In this document: positions 53,716 through 63,997 of the stretch, one piece after another | Position numbering within the stretch: the stretch's first letter is position 1 | Layout: every line of letters begins with the position of its first letter | From: Bifidobacterium santillanense | GTDB lineage: Bacteria; Actinomycetota; Actinomycetes; Actinomycetales; Bifidobacteriaceae | Reading direction: 5' to 3' | Length of the DNA: 64,000 bases | Assembly (NCBI RefSeq): GCF_018555385.1 | Contig: NZ_JAFEJS010000001.1 | Span: forward strand, 372,001 to 436,000 | Program-made: the position numbers and the translations under genes | The notes under the pieces: generated by a model | Databases searched by the model: none | Told to the model about the DNA's origin: nothing | Seen by the model: the letters and a program-made list of their open reading frames with translations, nothing else

Positions 53716-54300
53716 TTATTCCTGTGAAATTCCTAAAAGAACGCTCACCGTTCGCAGGACGCTGCCGACGGTGCGCGTGCGGACCTGTTCGCGGGTGCCG
53801 TCGATGCGCAGTTCGACGGCCACGGTGAGACGCCCGTCCCGGCCCTCGACGACACCGCATCCGCCGGGGACGGACTCCATCGCCCGCAGCGGATCGGGCA
53901 GGCCGAAGGCCGCGGGGATGGAGACGCCGATGTACACGAGTCCGGCGGGTTTGTCGCCGTCGGGACCGGGACCGGCCACGCCGGTCGTCGACAATCCCAC
54001 GACCCTGCCGTCGTACTCGGGCTGATCGTACAGACGCGCGGTGCGGGAGGCCATCTGACGCGCGACCTCGGGGTGCACGGCGCCCTCGCGTTCGAGCAGC
54101 GCGCGGTCCACGCCGAGGATTTTGGCCTTGGCCCTGATGTCGTAGGTGACGGCGGACCCCAGAAAGACCTTGGAGGCCCCCGGCACGCGCACGAAGGCGT
54201 CGGCCAGAAGACCTCCCGTCAGCGATTCGGCGCAGGCGATCCTGAGCCTGTTCCGTTCGCACCACCGCAGCAGCGCAGCGGCGAGCGTCTCGGGTTGCAT
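53716..54300 (-). CDS. pncC: Nicotinamide-nucleotide amidohydrolase (CinA C-terminal domain, PncC)
   Basis: A 194-residue single-domain CinA-C protein: [45 protein letters not shown] in pieces, then [11 protein letters not shown] and [22 protein letters not shown]. It deamidates NMN to nicotinate mononucleotide in pyridine nucleotide recycling. A variable insert of about 35 residues follows the last motif ([23 protein letters not shown]). It begins five bases after the pgsA stop codon and is co-transcribed with it. Confidence 0.9.
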   Translation of the reverse strand: MQPETLAAALLRWCERNRLRIACAESLTGGLLADAFVRVPGASKVFLGSAVTYDIRAKAKILGVDRALLEREGAVHPEVARQMASRTARLYDQPEYDGRVVGLSTTGVAGPGPDGDKPAGLVYIGVSIPAAFGLPDPLRAMESVPGGCGVVEGRDGRLTVAVELRIDGTREQVRTRTVGSVLRTVSVLLGISQE

Positions 54301-54305
54301 GATCG

Positions 54306-54950
54306 CTACTTCTTCTTGGAGCCGATGAACGTGTTGTACAGGTACACGCCGCCGGAGTAGAGGCACAGCACCAGCGCCACGTACAGCAGCGCGTAGGTCA
54401 GGAAGTAGTAGACCTGCAGCCACGTCGGCAGCGCCTGGCCGCCGTCGAGGGTCCAGAAGGGCAGGAGCAGCATGGACAGGCCGATGCACTGGAAGAGGGT
54501 CTTGAGCTTGCCGGGCCAGGCGGCGGCGATGACCTTGCCACCCGGACGCTCCATCACGAAGAAGCGCATCACGGTGATGCCGATTTCGCGGATCAGGAAC
54601 AGCGCGGTGGCCCACCAGGGGAATTCGGCGAACACGGAGGCAACGATCAACGCGCCGCAGGTGAGCAGCTTGTCGGCGATCGGATCCATCAGCTTGCCGA
54701 GTTCGGTGACCTGGTTGAACGTACGGGCCATCCATCCGTCGAGCTTATCGGTGGACGCGGCGACGATGAAGATGATGGCGGCGGCCCAGCGCATGGCGGG
54801 GTTGTCCTCGCCCCAGGAGCCGGCGGCGATGTAGAGCCCGAGGAAGACCGCCACGAGCACGATGCGCGAGTAGGTGACGAGGTTCGGCGGGGCGTTCCAG
54901 CCATCAAAAAGCGACGACTTCTTGTTTTCGATAGTCTGTTCGTCTGTCAT
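54306..54950 (-). CDS. pgsA: CDP-diacylglycerol-glycerol-3-phosphate 3-phosphatidyltransferase
   Basis: A 214-residue CDP-alcohol phosphatidyltransferase. The active site D-x2-D-G-x2-A-R-x8-G-x3-D-x3-D is [26 protein letters not shown]. About five membrane helices follow. It makes phosphatidylglycerophosphate for anionic phospholipids. TAGTGT ends seven bases before the ATG at 54950, indicating a leaderless mRNA; an in-frame GTG at 54959 overlaps that box and is less likely. The 155-base gap before ftsK shows nothing else. Confidence 0.93.
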   Translation of the reverse strand: MTDEQTIENKKSSLFDGWNAPPNLVTYSRIVLVAVFLGLYIAAGSWGEDNPAMRWAAAIIFIVAASTDKLDGWMARTFNQVTELGKLMDPIADKLLTCGALIVASVFAEFPWWATALFLIREIGITVMRFFVMERPGGKVIAAAWPGKLKTLFQCIGLSMLLLPFWTLDGGQALPTWLQVYYFLTYALLYVALVLCLYSGGVYLYNTFIGSKKK

Positions 54951-55105
54951 AATCCTCACACTACCCTTACTTCTCTACACCTTGGCTGGGGCTTGCCTCA
55001 CCGCGAAGTGCACGGAAGCTGACAATCGGCTGCACGCAGGCGCGGACGACGCCGTGCGCGGACCGCCGGAGGCCGGGCCCCGACCGGCCCGCGCGCCGGA
55101 CACCG

Positions 55106-57868
55106 TCAGACGCCGGACTCCGGCGCGGACGTCTGCAGGGAGCCGGTCTCGCCGCGGATGAAGGCGAGCACGGCGGGCAGATCCTGCGGCTGGACGAGGA
55201 CCTGACGAGCCTTCGACCCCTCGGAGGGGCCGACCACGCCGCGCGACTCCAGCAGGTCCATGAGGCGGCCGGCCTTGGCGAAGCCGACCCTGAGCTTGCG
55301 CTGGAGCATCGAGGTGGAGCCGAACTGCGTGGTGACGACGAGCTCGGCGGCCTGCAGCAGCACGTCCATGTCGTCGCCGATCTCCTCGTCGGGTTCGAGC
55401 CCCTTCTTCTCCGATTCCTGGGCCATCTGCTCGATGTCCTCGCGGTACTTGGGCTTGCGCTGCGTGCGCACGAACTCGACGGCCTTGCGGATCTCCGATT
55501 CAGACACCCACGATCCCTGCACTCGGCGGGGCTTGGCCTCGCCCATCGGCAGGAACAGGGCGTCGCCCTGGCCGATCAGCGTCTCGGCGCCGGTGGTGTC
55601 GAGGATGACCCTCGAATCGGTGGCGGACGACGTGGCGAACGCGAGTCTTGACGGGATGTTCGCCTTGATCAGGCCGGTGACCACGTCGACGGACGGTCGC
55701 TGCGTGGCGAGCACCAGATGCACGCCGGCGGCTCGCGCGAGCTGCGTGATGCGCTGGATGGAGCTTTCGACGTCGTTCTTGGCGACCATCATCAGGTCGG
55801 CCATCTCGTCGACGACCACGAGGATGTACGGGTACGGGGCGACCTTGCGGTTCGAGCCGGCGGGCGCGTGCACCTTGCCGGCGCGCACGGCCTCGTTGAA
55901 GTCCTTGACGTGGCGGAAGCCGAAGTACTCGAGGTCGGAGTAGCGCGAGTCCATCTCCTTGACGACCCATTCGAGGGCCTGCGCGGCCTTCTTCGGGTCG
56001 GTGATGATCGGGGTCAGCAGGTGCGGGATGCCGGCGTACGCGGACAGCTCCACGCGCTTGGGGTCGACCATGATCAGGCGCACCTGATCGGGCGTGGCGC
56101 GCATGATGATCGAGGTGAGCATCGAGTTGATGAAGCTGGACTTGCCGGAGCCCGTGGCGCCGGCGACCAGCAGATGCGGCATCTTGGTCAGGTCGGCGGT
56201 GACGAACTTGCCCTCGACGTCCTTGCCCACGCCCGTGAGCATCGGGTTCGGGTCGCTCACCGCGCCCTGGGAGCGCAGCACGTCGCCGAGGTGCACGATC
56301 TCGCGGTCCTCGTTCGGGATCTCGATGCCGATGGCGGACTTGCCCGGGATCGGCGAGAGGATGCGCACGTCGGAGCTCGCCACGGCGTAGGCGATGTTGC
56401 GTTGCAGGTTGGTGACCTTCTCGACCTTGACGCCGGGAGCCAGCTCCACCTCGTACTGGGTGACGGACGGTCCGCGCAGGAAGCCGACGACCTTGGCGTC
56501 GACCTTGAACTGCTGGAACGTGGAGGTCAGGGCCCGGATCACGCGGTCGTTGGCCGGCGTGCGCGCCGCGTGCGGCTGGCCCTTGACGAGCAGGTTCAGA
56601 TCGGGCAGACGGTACGGCGCCTCGACGGCGGGCATGCCGTCCGCGGTGTCGTCCGACGGCTCGCCGGACGCATCGGACATCGCGGCCGGGGTCCGGTCGG
56701 CGGCCGCGGAGACGTCCGCGTCACGGACCCGGCTCTCCTCGCCGGTGTCGGCGCCGTATGCGCCCGATCCGGCGCCCATCGCGACGGTGGCGGGTTCGCC
56801 GGCCGGCGTCCCGGAGGCGATCGGCGCCCACGGGTCGACGCCGACGGCGCTCGGCACGGCGGATACGGGCACGGCGGACGTGGCGTCGTCCTGACCGACG
56901 GCGCCGAACGACGAGGAGATCGGGACCATCGGCACGGTGGACGACATGTCGACGACCGGCGTCTCGGCGGTCTGCCCGTGATGGCGCGCGGCGTTGACGA
57001 AGGGATCGTCGGCCTCGTAGCGGTCCAGGGAGCGGTCCTCGTCCCCCCTGCCGCGGCGGCCGAACAGACGCTCGAACAGGGAGGGGCGGCGTTTGCGCGG
57101 CGCGGTCCGGTCATCCTCGTCGGTGCCGTCGTGCGCGGGCACGCCGTCGGCGAACCGGATCGTGTCGTCTCCGACGCGCACCTCGCCGGTCTCGCGGTCG
57201 ACCTCGGGATCGTCCTCGCCGGCGCTCACCTTGGCGGCCGCCTCCCTCGCCAGATCGGGCAGATCCGTGACGTGCACCCCGGCGATGAGCATGACGGAGA
57301 ACAACGCGATGACGACGAAGACGACGATCGCGAACGCCTTCGACAGCCCGACCTCCAACGGCATGCCGAGCACGTAGCCGATCAGGCCGCCGGCATTGCG
57401 CAGCTCCTCCCAGCTGAAGCCGTTGGCGCCGGCGGCGAGCGCGACGTCGATGATCGAGCACACCGACCACAGCAGCAGCCCCCATCCGGTCATGACGCGG
57501 GGGTTGCCCGATCCGGTGCCAGAGTTGCGCATGAGGCGGATGGCGGTGAGGAACAGCAGGACCGGCAGCACGACGCTCATCATGCCGAGCACGCCCGCCG
57601 CGATCGCGTGCAGGAGCACTCCGAACGGGCCGGATACGCGGAACCACTCCGAGGCGCAGAAGAGCACCGCCAGCACGATCAGGATGAAGCACAGACCGTC
57701 CCGGCGGTATGCGGGGTCGTACTCCCCCACGCCGGATATCGAACGGACCGCCGCGCCGATCGCGCGCGGCACGGCGAGCAGCACCGTCTCCCACATCGGT
57801 TCGTCGGGGGACGCCCCGGAACCACCCGCACTTCTTCCAGTGCCTGCATTGGATCGTTTCTTTGCCAT
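55106..57868 (-). CDS. ftsK: DNA translocase FtsK/SpoIIIE
   Basis: A 920-residue FtsK. Four membrane helices occupy residues about 55-215. A disordered linker rich in Ala, Asp, Pro and Thr spans about 215-430. The motor has Walker [18 protein letters not shown], Walker [14 protein letters not shown] and [15 protein letters not shown]. The C-terminal winged-helix gamma domain ([45 protein letters not shown] in pieces) reads KOPS-type sites. It pumps chromosome ends through the division septum. TAGATT lies nine bases before the ATG and no ribosome-binding site is seen. Confidence 0.96.
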   Translation of the reverse strand: MAKKRSNAGTGRSAGGSGASPDEPMWETVLLAVPRAIGAAVRSISGVGEYDPAYRRDGLCFILIVLAVLFCASEWFRVSGPFGVLLHAIAAGVLGMMSVVLPVLLFLTAIRLMRNSGTGSGNPRVMTGWGLLLWSVCSIIDVALAAGANGFSWEELRNAGGLIGYVLGMPLEVGLSKAFAIVVFVVIALFSVMLIAGVHVTDLPDLAREAAAKVSAGEDDPEVDRETGEVRVGDDTIRFADGVPAHDGTDEDDRTAPRKRRPSLFERLFGRRGRGDEDRSLDRYEADDPFVNAARHHGQTAETPVVDMSSTVPMVPISSSFGAVGQDDATSAVPVSAVPSAVGVDPWAPIASGTPAGEPATVAMGAGSGAYGADTGEESRVRDADVSAAADRTPAAMSDASGEPSDDTADGMPAVEAPYRLPDLNLLVKGQPHAARTPANDRVIRALTSTFQQFKVDAKVVGFLRGPSVTQYEVELAPGVKVEKVTNLQRNIAYAVASSDVRILSPIPGKSAIGIEIPNEDREIVHLGDVLRSQGAVSDPNPMLTGVGKDVEGKFVTADLTKMPHLLVAGATGSGKSSFINSMLTSIIMRATPDQVRLIMVDPKRVELSAYAGIPHLLTPIITDPKKAAQALEWVVKEMDSRYSDLEYFGFRHVKDFNEAVRAGKVHAPAGSNRKVAPYPYILVVVDEMADLMMVAKNDVESSIQRITQLARAAGVHLVLATQRPSVDVVTGLIKANIPSRLAFATSSATDSRVILDTTGAETLIGQGDALFLPMGEAKPRRVQGSWVSESEIRKAVEFVRTQRKPKYREDIEQMAQESEKKGLEPDEEIGDDMDVLLQAAELVVTTQFGSTSMLQRKLRVGFAKAGRLMDLLESRGVVGPSEGSKARQVLVQPQDLPAVLAFIRGETGSLQTSAPESGV

Positions 57869-57945
57869 AACGCTACCAATCTACCGAACCGGACGTATCC
57901 GGTGCCCCGTCTTCACTCAATCGTCGCGAACTCTTCCCGCGCGCG

Positions 57946-57964
57946 ATGGTCTACCATATTGGTA
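57946..57964 (+). promoter_or_regulatory. Overlapping palindromes over the fic -10 box
   Basis: ATGGT-CT-ACCAT (57946-57957) and TACCA-TAT-TGGTA (57952-57964) overlap. TACCAT (57952-57957) serves as a -10 box whose +1 would be the start codon at 57964. The symmetry suggests a repressor site. Confidence 0.5.
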
Positions 57965-58698
57965 TGACTCCTGCAGAACGTGCGAGCGCAGTCGCATTTG
58001 CACTCAAGAACTGCGCGCTGGAAGCGATGACGCCGGGCGATGCGACGATGCGCGCCGCGGCGGACTACGAGGCCGGTCACATCGACGTGGCGCGGCTGAT
58101 CGACGTGGCCGACGGGGAGGGGGCGCCGGCGTCCGGCGTGTTCGCGCGCACCGTGCTCCTCGCCGAACGGGGCTGGCGCCCGACGGGTGATCTGGCCGAG
58201 CTCACCGCCATTCACAGGGGGTTGTTCGAGGGCGTGTTCGACGACGCGGGCCTGCTGCGCACGTCGGACACGACGCGCAAGGCGACGCACGACGAGTCGC
58301 GGGCGAGCAACCCGGAGGCGTTCTTCCCGGCCGCGCTCATCGAGACCGGCGCGTCGAACATCGCCTCGGAGCTGGCGGAGAAGCGCAATCTCCAGGTGCT
58401 GGATCGTCCGGCGTTCGTGCGCGAGTTCGCCCACGTCTACGACGAACTCGGCTACCTGCACCCGTTCCGCGGAGGCAACGCGATGACGCTGCGCGTGTTC
58501 GGCTCGCGTCTGGCGCATGACGCCGGCTGGGACCTCGACTGGGGTACGGTGACGCGCGAGGCGTACCGGCAGGCCAAGCATGCGGCGTATCTGGCGGACA
58601 CCTCGGTGTTCGAGCGGCTGTTCGCCGGGATCGTGCGGCCCGCGAACCCGACGAGGGTGTTCCTCATCGCCGGGTTCGAGCAGGGGCCGGCGCACTGA
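57964..58698 (+). CDS. Fic-domain protein with degenerate catalytic motif
   Basis: A 244-residue Fic/Doc-fold protein. DLAELTAIHRGLFEGVFDDAG is the usual helix before the active site. The family motif HPF-x-(D/E)-GN-(G/A)-R-xx-R appears as HPFRGGNAMTLR: His, Pro, Phe and Asn are present, but the acidic Mg-binding residue is Gly, the next Gly is Ala, and the first Arg is Met. Canonical AMPylation therefore seems impaired. No inhibitory (S/T)xxxE(G/N) helix is obvious. The mRNA appears leaderless, with overlapping palindromes on the -10 box. It is divergent from ftsK and convergent with miaA, 19 bases away. Confidence 0.8.
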   Translation: MTPAERASAVAFALKNCALEAMTPGDATMRAAADYEAGHIDVARLIDVADGEGAPASGVFARTVLLAERGWRPTGDLAELTAIHRGLFEGVFDDAGLLRTSDTTRKATHDESRASNPEAFFPAALIETGASNIASELAEKRNLQVLDRPAFVREFAHVYDELGYLHPFRGGNAMTLRVFGSRLAHDAGWDLDWGTVTREAYRQAKHAAYLADTSVFERLFAGIVRPANPTRVFLIAGFEQGPAH

Positions 58699-58717
58699 CC
58701 GCCGGGTCCGGCCGGAC

Positions 58718-59725
58718 TCAGGCGATGTCGCCGAGGTGATGCTGCGTGTATTCGTCGGCCTGCGCGTCGATGGCGTCGTAGTCGCCGGCGTCGGCGTGCG
58801 CGATGATCGCCATCGCGTTGTCCACCAGACGCGGGTTGAGCGCCTCGAGCCAGTGGATGCGCGGGTCGCGGCCGAACCATCCCATCTGCTTGCGGGCCAG
58901 GCGGCGGGTCTTCTGCGCGATGTCGAACCACGCGTCGTCGTCCTCATCCCACATGCCGTCCAGCAGATCGATCATCTGCTGGTAGCCGAGCGCGCGACCG
59001 GCGGTGAAGCCCAGGTGCGGGCGCAGGCGACGCACCTCCTCGAGGAAGCCCTGTTCGCGCATCCGCGCGGTGCGGATGTCGATGCGGCGGTCGAGCTCCC
59101 TGCGGTCCAGATCGAGGCCGATCTGGACGGACGGGATCACGTAGCGGTATCGCGGCAGGCTCGCCGAATACGGCCGTCCGGTGATCTCGATGACCTCGAG
59201 CGCGCGGATCGTGCGGCGCGGGTTGCGCGGATCCATGCGGGAGGCGGCCTCGGGATCCCTGTCCCTGAGTTCGTCGAACAGGGCGCCGGCACCCTCCGTC
59301 CGTTCGCGCTCCTCGAGCCTCGCCCGCACGTCGGGGTCGGTGCCCGGGAAGCTGATGTCGTCGATCGCGGCCCTGGCGTACAGGCCGGAGCCGCCGACGA
59401 GGATCGGGCGCACGCCGCGCGACTTGAGGTCGGCGATGGTTTCGCGCGCGAGCTTCTGGAACTTCGCGACGGTCATCGTCTCGTCCGGGTCGATGATGTC
59501 GATGAGGTGGTGCGGCACGGCCGCCAGCTCCTCGGCGGTCGGCTTGGCGGTGCCGATGTCCATGCCGCGGTACATCTGGTAGGCGTCCGCGTTGACGATC
59601 TCCGCCCGCTCACCCTGTTCGGCGAGACGCCTGGCGACGGCGATGCCGAGGCCGGTCTTGCCGGACGCGGTGGGACCGACGATGGAGACGACGCGGGGTT
59701 CGCGTCCGGTGTCAGTGGCGGACAT
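58718..59725 (-). CDS. miaA: tRNA dimethylallyltransferase
   Basis: A 335-residue MiaA. The P-loop is [11 protein letters not shown], followed by [19 protein letters not shown] (DSxQ variant DAYQ), [11 protein letters not shown] and [12 protein letters not shown]. It adds the isopentenyl group to A37 of tRNAs reading UNN codons. The gene overlaps the end of miaB by 14 bases, so the two modification enzymes for the same nucleotide are made from one mRNA. Confidence 0.96.
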   Translation of the reverse strand: MSATDTGREPRVVSIVGPTASGKTGLGIAVARRLAEQGERAEIVNADAYQMYRGMDIGTAKPTAEELAAVPHHLIDIIDPDETMTVAKFQKLARETIADLKSRGVRPILVGGSGLYARAAIDDISFPGTDPDVRARLEERERTEGAGALFDELRDRDPEAASRMDPRNPRRTIRALEVIEITGRPYSASLPRYRYVIPSVQIGLDLDRRELDRRIDIRTARMREQGFLEEVRRLRPHLGFTAGRALGYQQMIDLLDGMWDEDDDAWFDIAQKTRRLARKQMGWFGRDPRIHWLEALNPRLVDNAMAIIAHADAGDYDAIDAQADEYTQHHLGDIA

Positions 59726-61172
59726 GGTAGGTCTGCCCCTTCCTCGGATCGGGGTCCGCGATGAGGTTGTGGCGGCCTGCGTGGGTGACGGTGACGGTGA
59801 CGAAGTCGCCGATGACCGGCTCCGGCTCGCCCTCGGGCACGCCGATGTGGACGAGCACGCCGGTCTTCTCGCGCCCGGTGACGCGGTGCGTGTCGGAGTC
59901 CTTCTTGCCGTGCATGCCGGTGATCATCACCTCGACGTCGCGCCCCTCGAACGTGGCGAGGTTCTCCTCGGTGATCCTCTCCTGCAGCTCGACGAGACGA
60001 TCGAACCGTTCCTGGACCACGTCGCGCGGGATCTGGGGCATGGATGCGGCGGGGGTGCCGGGCCTGGGCGAGTAGATGAACATGAAGGCGGACGAGAAGC
60101 GGGCCCGGCGCATCACGTCGAGCGTGGCCTGGAAGTCCTCCTCGGTCTCGCCCGGGAAGCCGACGATGACGTCGGTGGAGATCTGCGCGTCCGGCATGGC
60201 GGCGCGGATCCTGCCCAGGATGTCCAGGAATTTCTCGGCGCGGTAGGAGCGGCGCATCGCGCGCAGGATGCGGTCGGAGCCGGACTGCAGCGGGAAGTGC
60301 AGCTGGTGCATGACGTTCGGGGTCTCGGCCATCGCGGCGATCACGTCGTCGGTGAACGCGGCCGGGTGCGGCGAGGTGAAGCGCACGCGCTCGAGGCCCT
60401 CGATCTCGCCGCAGGCGCGCAGCAGCTTGCTGAACGCGTAGCGGTCGCCGATGCCGTAGCCGAACGAGTTCACGTTCTGGCCGAGCAGCGTGACCTCCTT
60501 GGCGCCGTTGGCGACGCACCGGCGGATCTCGTCGAGGATGTCGCCGGGGCGACGGTCCTTCTCCTTGCCTCGGGTGGTGGGCACGATGCAGAACGTGCAG
60601 GTGTTGTTGCAGCCCACGGAGATCGCGACCCAGGCGCTCACGCGCGAGGCGCGGGCGGCGGGCAGCTCGCTGGGCAGCAGGTCGAGCTTGTCGGCGACCT
60701 CGACCTGCGGCTTGCCGGTGAGGCGGTTCTGGTCGAGGAGCCTCGGGAGCACGTCGATGTTCTTCGTGCCGAAGACGGCGGACACCCAGGGCGCCGTGTC
60801 GGCGATCTTGCGGCGGTCGAGCTGCGCCATGCAGCCGCCGACGGCGATCTGCAGGTTCGGACGGTGCAGCTTGATGCGGTTGTAGCGGCCCACGGTGCCG
60901 TACATCTTCTCGGTGGCGTTCTCGCGCACCGCGCACGTGTTGAGCACGATCAGGTCGAGGTCGCGGTTGGCGACCTGCTCCTCGGTGGCGGGCACGTAGC
61001 CGTCGGCCTCGAGCACGCCGGCGATGCGTTCGGAGTCGTGCACGTTCATCTGGCATCCGAGCGTGTCGATGTGGAACACGCCCTTGCCGCGGTCGCCGGC
61101 GATGGCCCGCGCGTCGGCGGAGCCGGCCTCAATCGAGGCGCGCTCCGCCTCGGTCATCATGTCTTCGTTCAT
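59712..61172 (-). CDS. miaB: tRNA-2-methylthio-N6-dimethylallyladenosine synthase
   Basis: A 486-residue MiaB-type methylthiotransferase. N-terminal cluster cysteines are in [16 protein letters not shown] and GGCMAQ. The radical-SAM CX3CX2C is [10 protein letters not shown]-terminal TRAM domain follows. It adds a methylthio group to i6A37 made by MiaA. The start at 61172 is followed by a polar N-terminal extension of about 30 residues before the first domain. The miaA gene follows with a 14-base overlap. Confidence 0.96.
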   Translation of the reverse strand: MNEDMMTEAERASIEAGSADARAIAGDRGKGVFHIDTLGCQMNVHDSERIAGVLEADGYVPATEEQVANRDLDLIVLNTCAVRENATEKMYGTVGRYNRIKLHRPNLQIAVGGCMAQLDRRKIADTAPWVSAVFGTKNIDVLPRLLDQNRLTGKPQVEVADKLDLLPSELPAARASRVSAWVAISVGCNNTCTFCIVPTTRGKEKDRRPGDILDEIRRCVANGAKEVTLLGQNVNSFGYGIGDRYAFSKLLRACGEIEGLERVRFTSPHPAAFTDDVIAAMAETPNVMHQLHFPLQSGSDRILRAMRRSYRAEKFLDILGRIRAAMPDAQISTDVIVGFPGETEEDFQATLDVMRRARFSSAFMFIYSPRPGTPAASMPQIPRDVVQERFDRLVELQERITEENLATFEGRDVEVMITGMHGKKDSDTHRVTGREKTGVLVHIGVPEGEPEPVIGDFVTVTVTHAGRHNLIADPDPRKGQTYHVRH

Positions 61173-61285
61173 AGCCGCTCATTCTATGGGACGGTCGGGT
61201 CATGAAGCGGGCGGATCATGTATATGGGGGCGCGGATCGTGCGAAGATTCCCCGGCAACGTTCAGGTTCGGCGGCCAGCGGACGC

Positions 61286-61291
61286 TAGAAT
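61286..61291 (+). promoter_or_regulatory. -10 box for the alarmone synthetase gene
   Basis: TAGAAT ends eight bases before the in-frame GTG at 61300, consistent with a leaderless transcript. No Shine-Dalgarno sequence precedes this GTG or the ATG at 61324. Confidence 0.55.
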
Positions 61292-61299
61292 TGTCTTCC

Positions 61300-62031
61300 G
61301 TGATACTTGACCGACAGTCCAAAATGAGCACTACCGACCTCAAGGCCCGGCTCAAGGGCCTGAGTCTGGCGGACGGCACGTTCAACACCGACCAGATCAC
61401 CGAGTTCATCGACCTCATGCAGGTGTACGAGGGCGCGATGTACGAGATCTCGACGAAGCTGGAGATCCTCGACGGCGAGTTCCAGGTGCGGTTCAGCCAC
61501 AACCCCATCCACCACATGGAGCGCCGCCTGAAGTCGGTGAACTCGATCATCGGCAAGCTCGAGCGCAAGGGGCTGCCGGTGGCCGTGAACTCCATCAAGG
61601 ACAACTTGTTCGACGTGGCCGGCATCCGCGTGATCTGCAACTACCGGGACGACGTGTACTCGGTGTCGAACTACCTGTCGGCGCAGTCGGACATCCAGGT
61701 GCTGCGCGTCAAGGACTACATCAAGAACCCGAAGCAGAACGGGTACCGTTCGCTGCACGTGATCTACGCGGTGCCGGTGTTCCTGTCCTCGGGCGCGCAC
61801 TACACGCCGGTGGAGGTGCAGTTCCGCACCATCGCGATGGACTACTGGGCGAGCCTCGAGCACGCGCTGCGCTACAAGACGGATCTGCCGGACGCCAAGC
61901 TCAGCGAGCATTCGCAGACGCTGCTCGACTGCGCGCGCAGCCTGCAGAACATCGAGGTGCAGATGCAGAACATCCACCGCGACATCAACGGCGCGCCTCA
62001 GGTCGAGGAGACGCCGAAGACGACGAACTGA
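61300..62031 (+). CDS. Small alarmone synthetase (RelQ-like (p)ppGpp synthetase)
   Basis: A 243-residue single-domain RelA/SpoT synthetase. Motifs are HHMERRLKSVNSIIGKLERKG, LFDVAGIRVICNYRDDVYSV, YIKNPKQNGYRSLHVIY and VEVQFRTIAMDYWASLEHALRYK in pieces. It has no HD hydrolase or TGS/ACT domains, so it only makes (p)ppGpp-type alarmones, as RelQ/YjbM does. The GTG at 61300 is used on the -10 evidence; the conventional ATG at 61324 would shorten it by eight residues. Its 3' end overlaps the convergent EamA gene by 47 bases. Confidence 0.9.
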   Translation: MILDRQSKMSTTDLKARLKGLSLADGTFNTDQITEFIDLMQVYEGAMYEISTKLEILDGEFQVRFSHNPIHHMERRLKSVNSIIGKLERKGLPVAVNSIKDNLFDVAGIRVICNYRDDVYSVSNYLSAQSDIQVLRVKDYIKNPKQNGYRSLHVIYAVPVFLSSGAHYTPVEVQFRTIAMDYWASLEHALRYKTDLPDAKLSEHSQTLLDCARSLQNIEVQMQNIHRDINGAPQVEETPKTTN

Positions 62032-62989
62032 ACCATTTGGGCAGTTTCGCCGGAGCCTGCGCCAGCAGGGTGCCCGCGAAGATGAGGGCGCATCCGAGGT
62101 ATCCGCGCGGCGTCATCACCTCGCCGAGGAAGACGGCGCCGCCGACCACGGAGAAGAACGATTCGAGGCTCATCAGCAGGCTCGCGCGCGTGGGCGGCAC
62201 CCACTGCTGGCCCACCACCTGCAGCGTGTAGGCGATGCCCACCGAGCCGATGCCCGCGTAGACGATGGGCGGCCATGCGGCCAGCGCGCCGGACCAGTCG
62301 ATCGACCCCTCGAAGGCCGAGCCGATCCAGCTCAGGACGGCCGTGGTGCAGAACTGGACGAACGAGAGCGTCAGCGCGTCGACGCGGGCGCCGAGCTCGT
62401 CGATGACGAGGATGTGCACGGCGAACAGGACCGCGGTGAACAGCAGCAGCAGATCGGCCAATCCCAGCGAGCCGAAGCCGTCGGTGATGCACAGGAAGTA
62501 GAATCCGGCGACCGCGAGGACGACCGCGACGCCGACAAGGACGCCGATGCGCCGGTGCAGGAACGCGAAGGCGAGCAGCGGGACCATCACGATGTACAGG
62601 GCCGTGAGGAACCCGGCGCGGCCGGCCGACTTGCCGTACAGGATGCCGTACTGCTGCAGGGTGCTCGCCGTGAACAGGACGACGCCGCAGAGCACGCCCA
62701 CGGCGACGGGGCTGGAGAGCGGGTTAGCGCGACGGGTCGGCGAAGCGGGCGACGGCTTTCCGCCCCTCTCCCCCGACGAGGCCGCGGCGCCGTCCGACGC
62801 ATGCGTGCGGCGGGCGCGCAGGACGAGCATCACCGGCAGCAGCGACAGGGCGCCGAGCGTGAATCTCGTGGCGTTGAAGAACAGCGGCGTGACCGCGTCC
62901 ATGCCCTGCACCTGCGCGACGAACGCGAACCCCCAGATCAGCGCGCATGCCACGAGGCACAGCATTCCCACGATTTCCTGTCTTCTCAT
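61985..62989 (-). CDS. EamA/DMT-family permease
   Basis: A 334-residue drug/metabolite transporter with two EamA repeats and ten helices: LCLVACALIWGFAFVAQVQGMDAVTP opens repeat 1, and GVLCGVVLFTASTLQQYG ... LTALYIVMVPLLAFAF follow. A Ser/Pro/Arg-rich loop interrupts repeat 1 (THASDGAAASSGERGG). The substrate is unknown. GGAGACC lies before the ATG at 62989, and TAGGTT just upstream could be its -10 box. The C-terminal tail (SSSSSASPRPEARR) is encoded antisense to the end of the alarmone synthetase gene. Confidence 0.85.
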   Translation of the reverse strand: MRRQEIVGMLCLVACALIWGFAFVAQVQGMDAVTPLFFNATRFTLGALSLLPVMLVLRARRTHASDGAAASSGERGGKPSPASPTRRANPLSSPVAVGVLCGVVLFTASTLQQYGILYGKSAGRAGFLTALYIVMVPLLAFAFLHRRIGVLVGVAVVLAVAGFYFLCITDGFGSLGLADLLLLFTAVLFAVHILVIDELGARVDALTLSFVQFCTTAVLSWIGSAFEGSIDWSGALAAWPPIVYAGIGSVGIAYTLQVVGQQWVPPTRASLLMSLESFFSVVGGAVFLGEVMTPRGYLGCALIFAGTLLAQAPAKLPKWFSSSSSASPRPEARR

Positions 62990-63024
62990 AGGTCTCCAAC
63001 CTAGCGCCGGGCCGTTTCGACGCG

Positions 63025-63053
63025 AAAAGGCCCGACCACATGGTGGTCGGGCC
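63025..63053 (-). terminator. Intrinsic terminator of the Bax1-I family gene
   Basis: GGCCCGACCAC (63029-63039) pairs perfectly with GTGGTCGGGCC (63043-63053) around a 3-nt loop. On the minus strand TTTTC follows. Confidence 0.88.
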
Positions 63054-63106
63054 CGCATGACCGTCACGATCCGACGGTCGAACGTACCGGTCTTTCCGGA
63101 ACGGGA

Positions 63107-63997
63107 TCAGTCCCTGCTGCCGAACAGCTGGAGGATGTACAGGAACATGTTCACGAAGTCGAGGTACAGGTTCAGCGCGCACAGGATGGAGATCTTCCTG
63201 ATCATCTCCGGGCCCTGCGCCTCGTACTGGGCGAACAGGGCGCGGGTGGACTGCGCGTCGTACATGGTCATGCCGGCGAACAGGATCAGACCGATCGCGC
63301 ACATGACCTGGGTCATGCCGGAGACGCCGGGGATGAGCATGAGCACGAACTGGGAGACGACGAGCACGATCAGACCGACCATGAGGATCGGGCCGAACTT
63401 GAGCATGTCGAACTTGGTGGTGAGGCTGAACATCGTCAGCGCGAAGAAGAACGCGGCGGTGATGCCGAGTGCGACGCCGATCGATCCGAGATCATAGACC
63501 ATGAAGATCGAGCTCAGGGTGAAGCCCATGAGCGCGGCGTACACGTAGAACATGACGCGCGCGGAGGTCGCGCTCATCCTCATGATGCGCGCGCCGAGCG
63601 CGATGGCCAGACCGATCTGCGCGATGCACAGGGCGATCATGCCGAGCATGCCGGTGGTCATGAGGAAGGCGTAGTACAGGCCGGTGGCCTGACCGAGCAC
63701 CGCGACCACGGCCGTGACGATCAGGCCGATGGTCATCTCGCCATAGGCCTTGGTGACGGAGGCGCGGCGCGCTTCGTCGTAGGAATAGGCGACCTGGCCG
63801 TCGATCGCGGCGCCGCCGGCCGCGCCGTTGCCGGCGTAGGCGTACTGGGGCTGGCCGTACGGCTGCTGGTACTGCGGCTGCTGGTTCGCGTACTGGTACT
63901 GCCGGTACTGCGGCTGTGCGCCGTACCCGGTGTTGAGATTGCTGCCGCCCTGCGGCTCGTAGTTCGGATTGGGCTGGGGCTGCTGACCGAATGTCAT
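63107..63997 (-). CDS. Bax1-I/YccA family membrane protein
   Basis: A 296-residue protein. Residues 1-65 are Gln/Tyr/Pro-rich and low in complexity (QPQYRQYQYANQQPQYQQ). Seven membrane helices follow, with YGEMTIGLIVTAVVAVLG, ALMGFTLSSIFMVYD and the C-terminal family signature MTMYDAQSTRALF ... ALNLYLDFVNMFLYILQLFG in pieces. Relatives are Bax-inhibitor-1 type calcium-leak proteins; the bacterial role is not settled. It starts three bases from the window end and is complete. The gene has its own terminator, separating it from the EamA gene. Confidence 0.9.
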   Translation of the reverse strand: MTFGQQPQPNPNYEPQGGSNLNTGYGAQPQYRQYQYANQQPQYQQPYGQPQYAYAGNGAAGGAAIDGQVAYSYDEARRASVTKAYGEMTIGLIVTAVVAVLGQATGLYYAFLMTTGMLGMIALCIAQIGLAIALGARIMRMSATSARVMFYVYAALMGFTLSSIFMVYDLGSIGVALGITAAFFFALTMFSLTTKFDMLKFGPILMVGLIVLVVSQFVLMLIPGVSGMTQVMCAIGLILFAGMTMYDAQSTRALFAQYEAQGPEMIRKISILCALNLYLDFVNMFLYILQLFGSRD

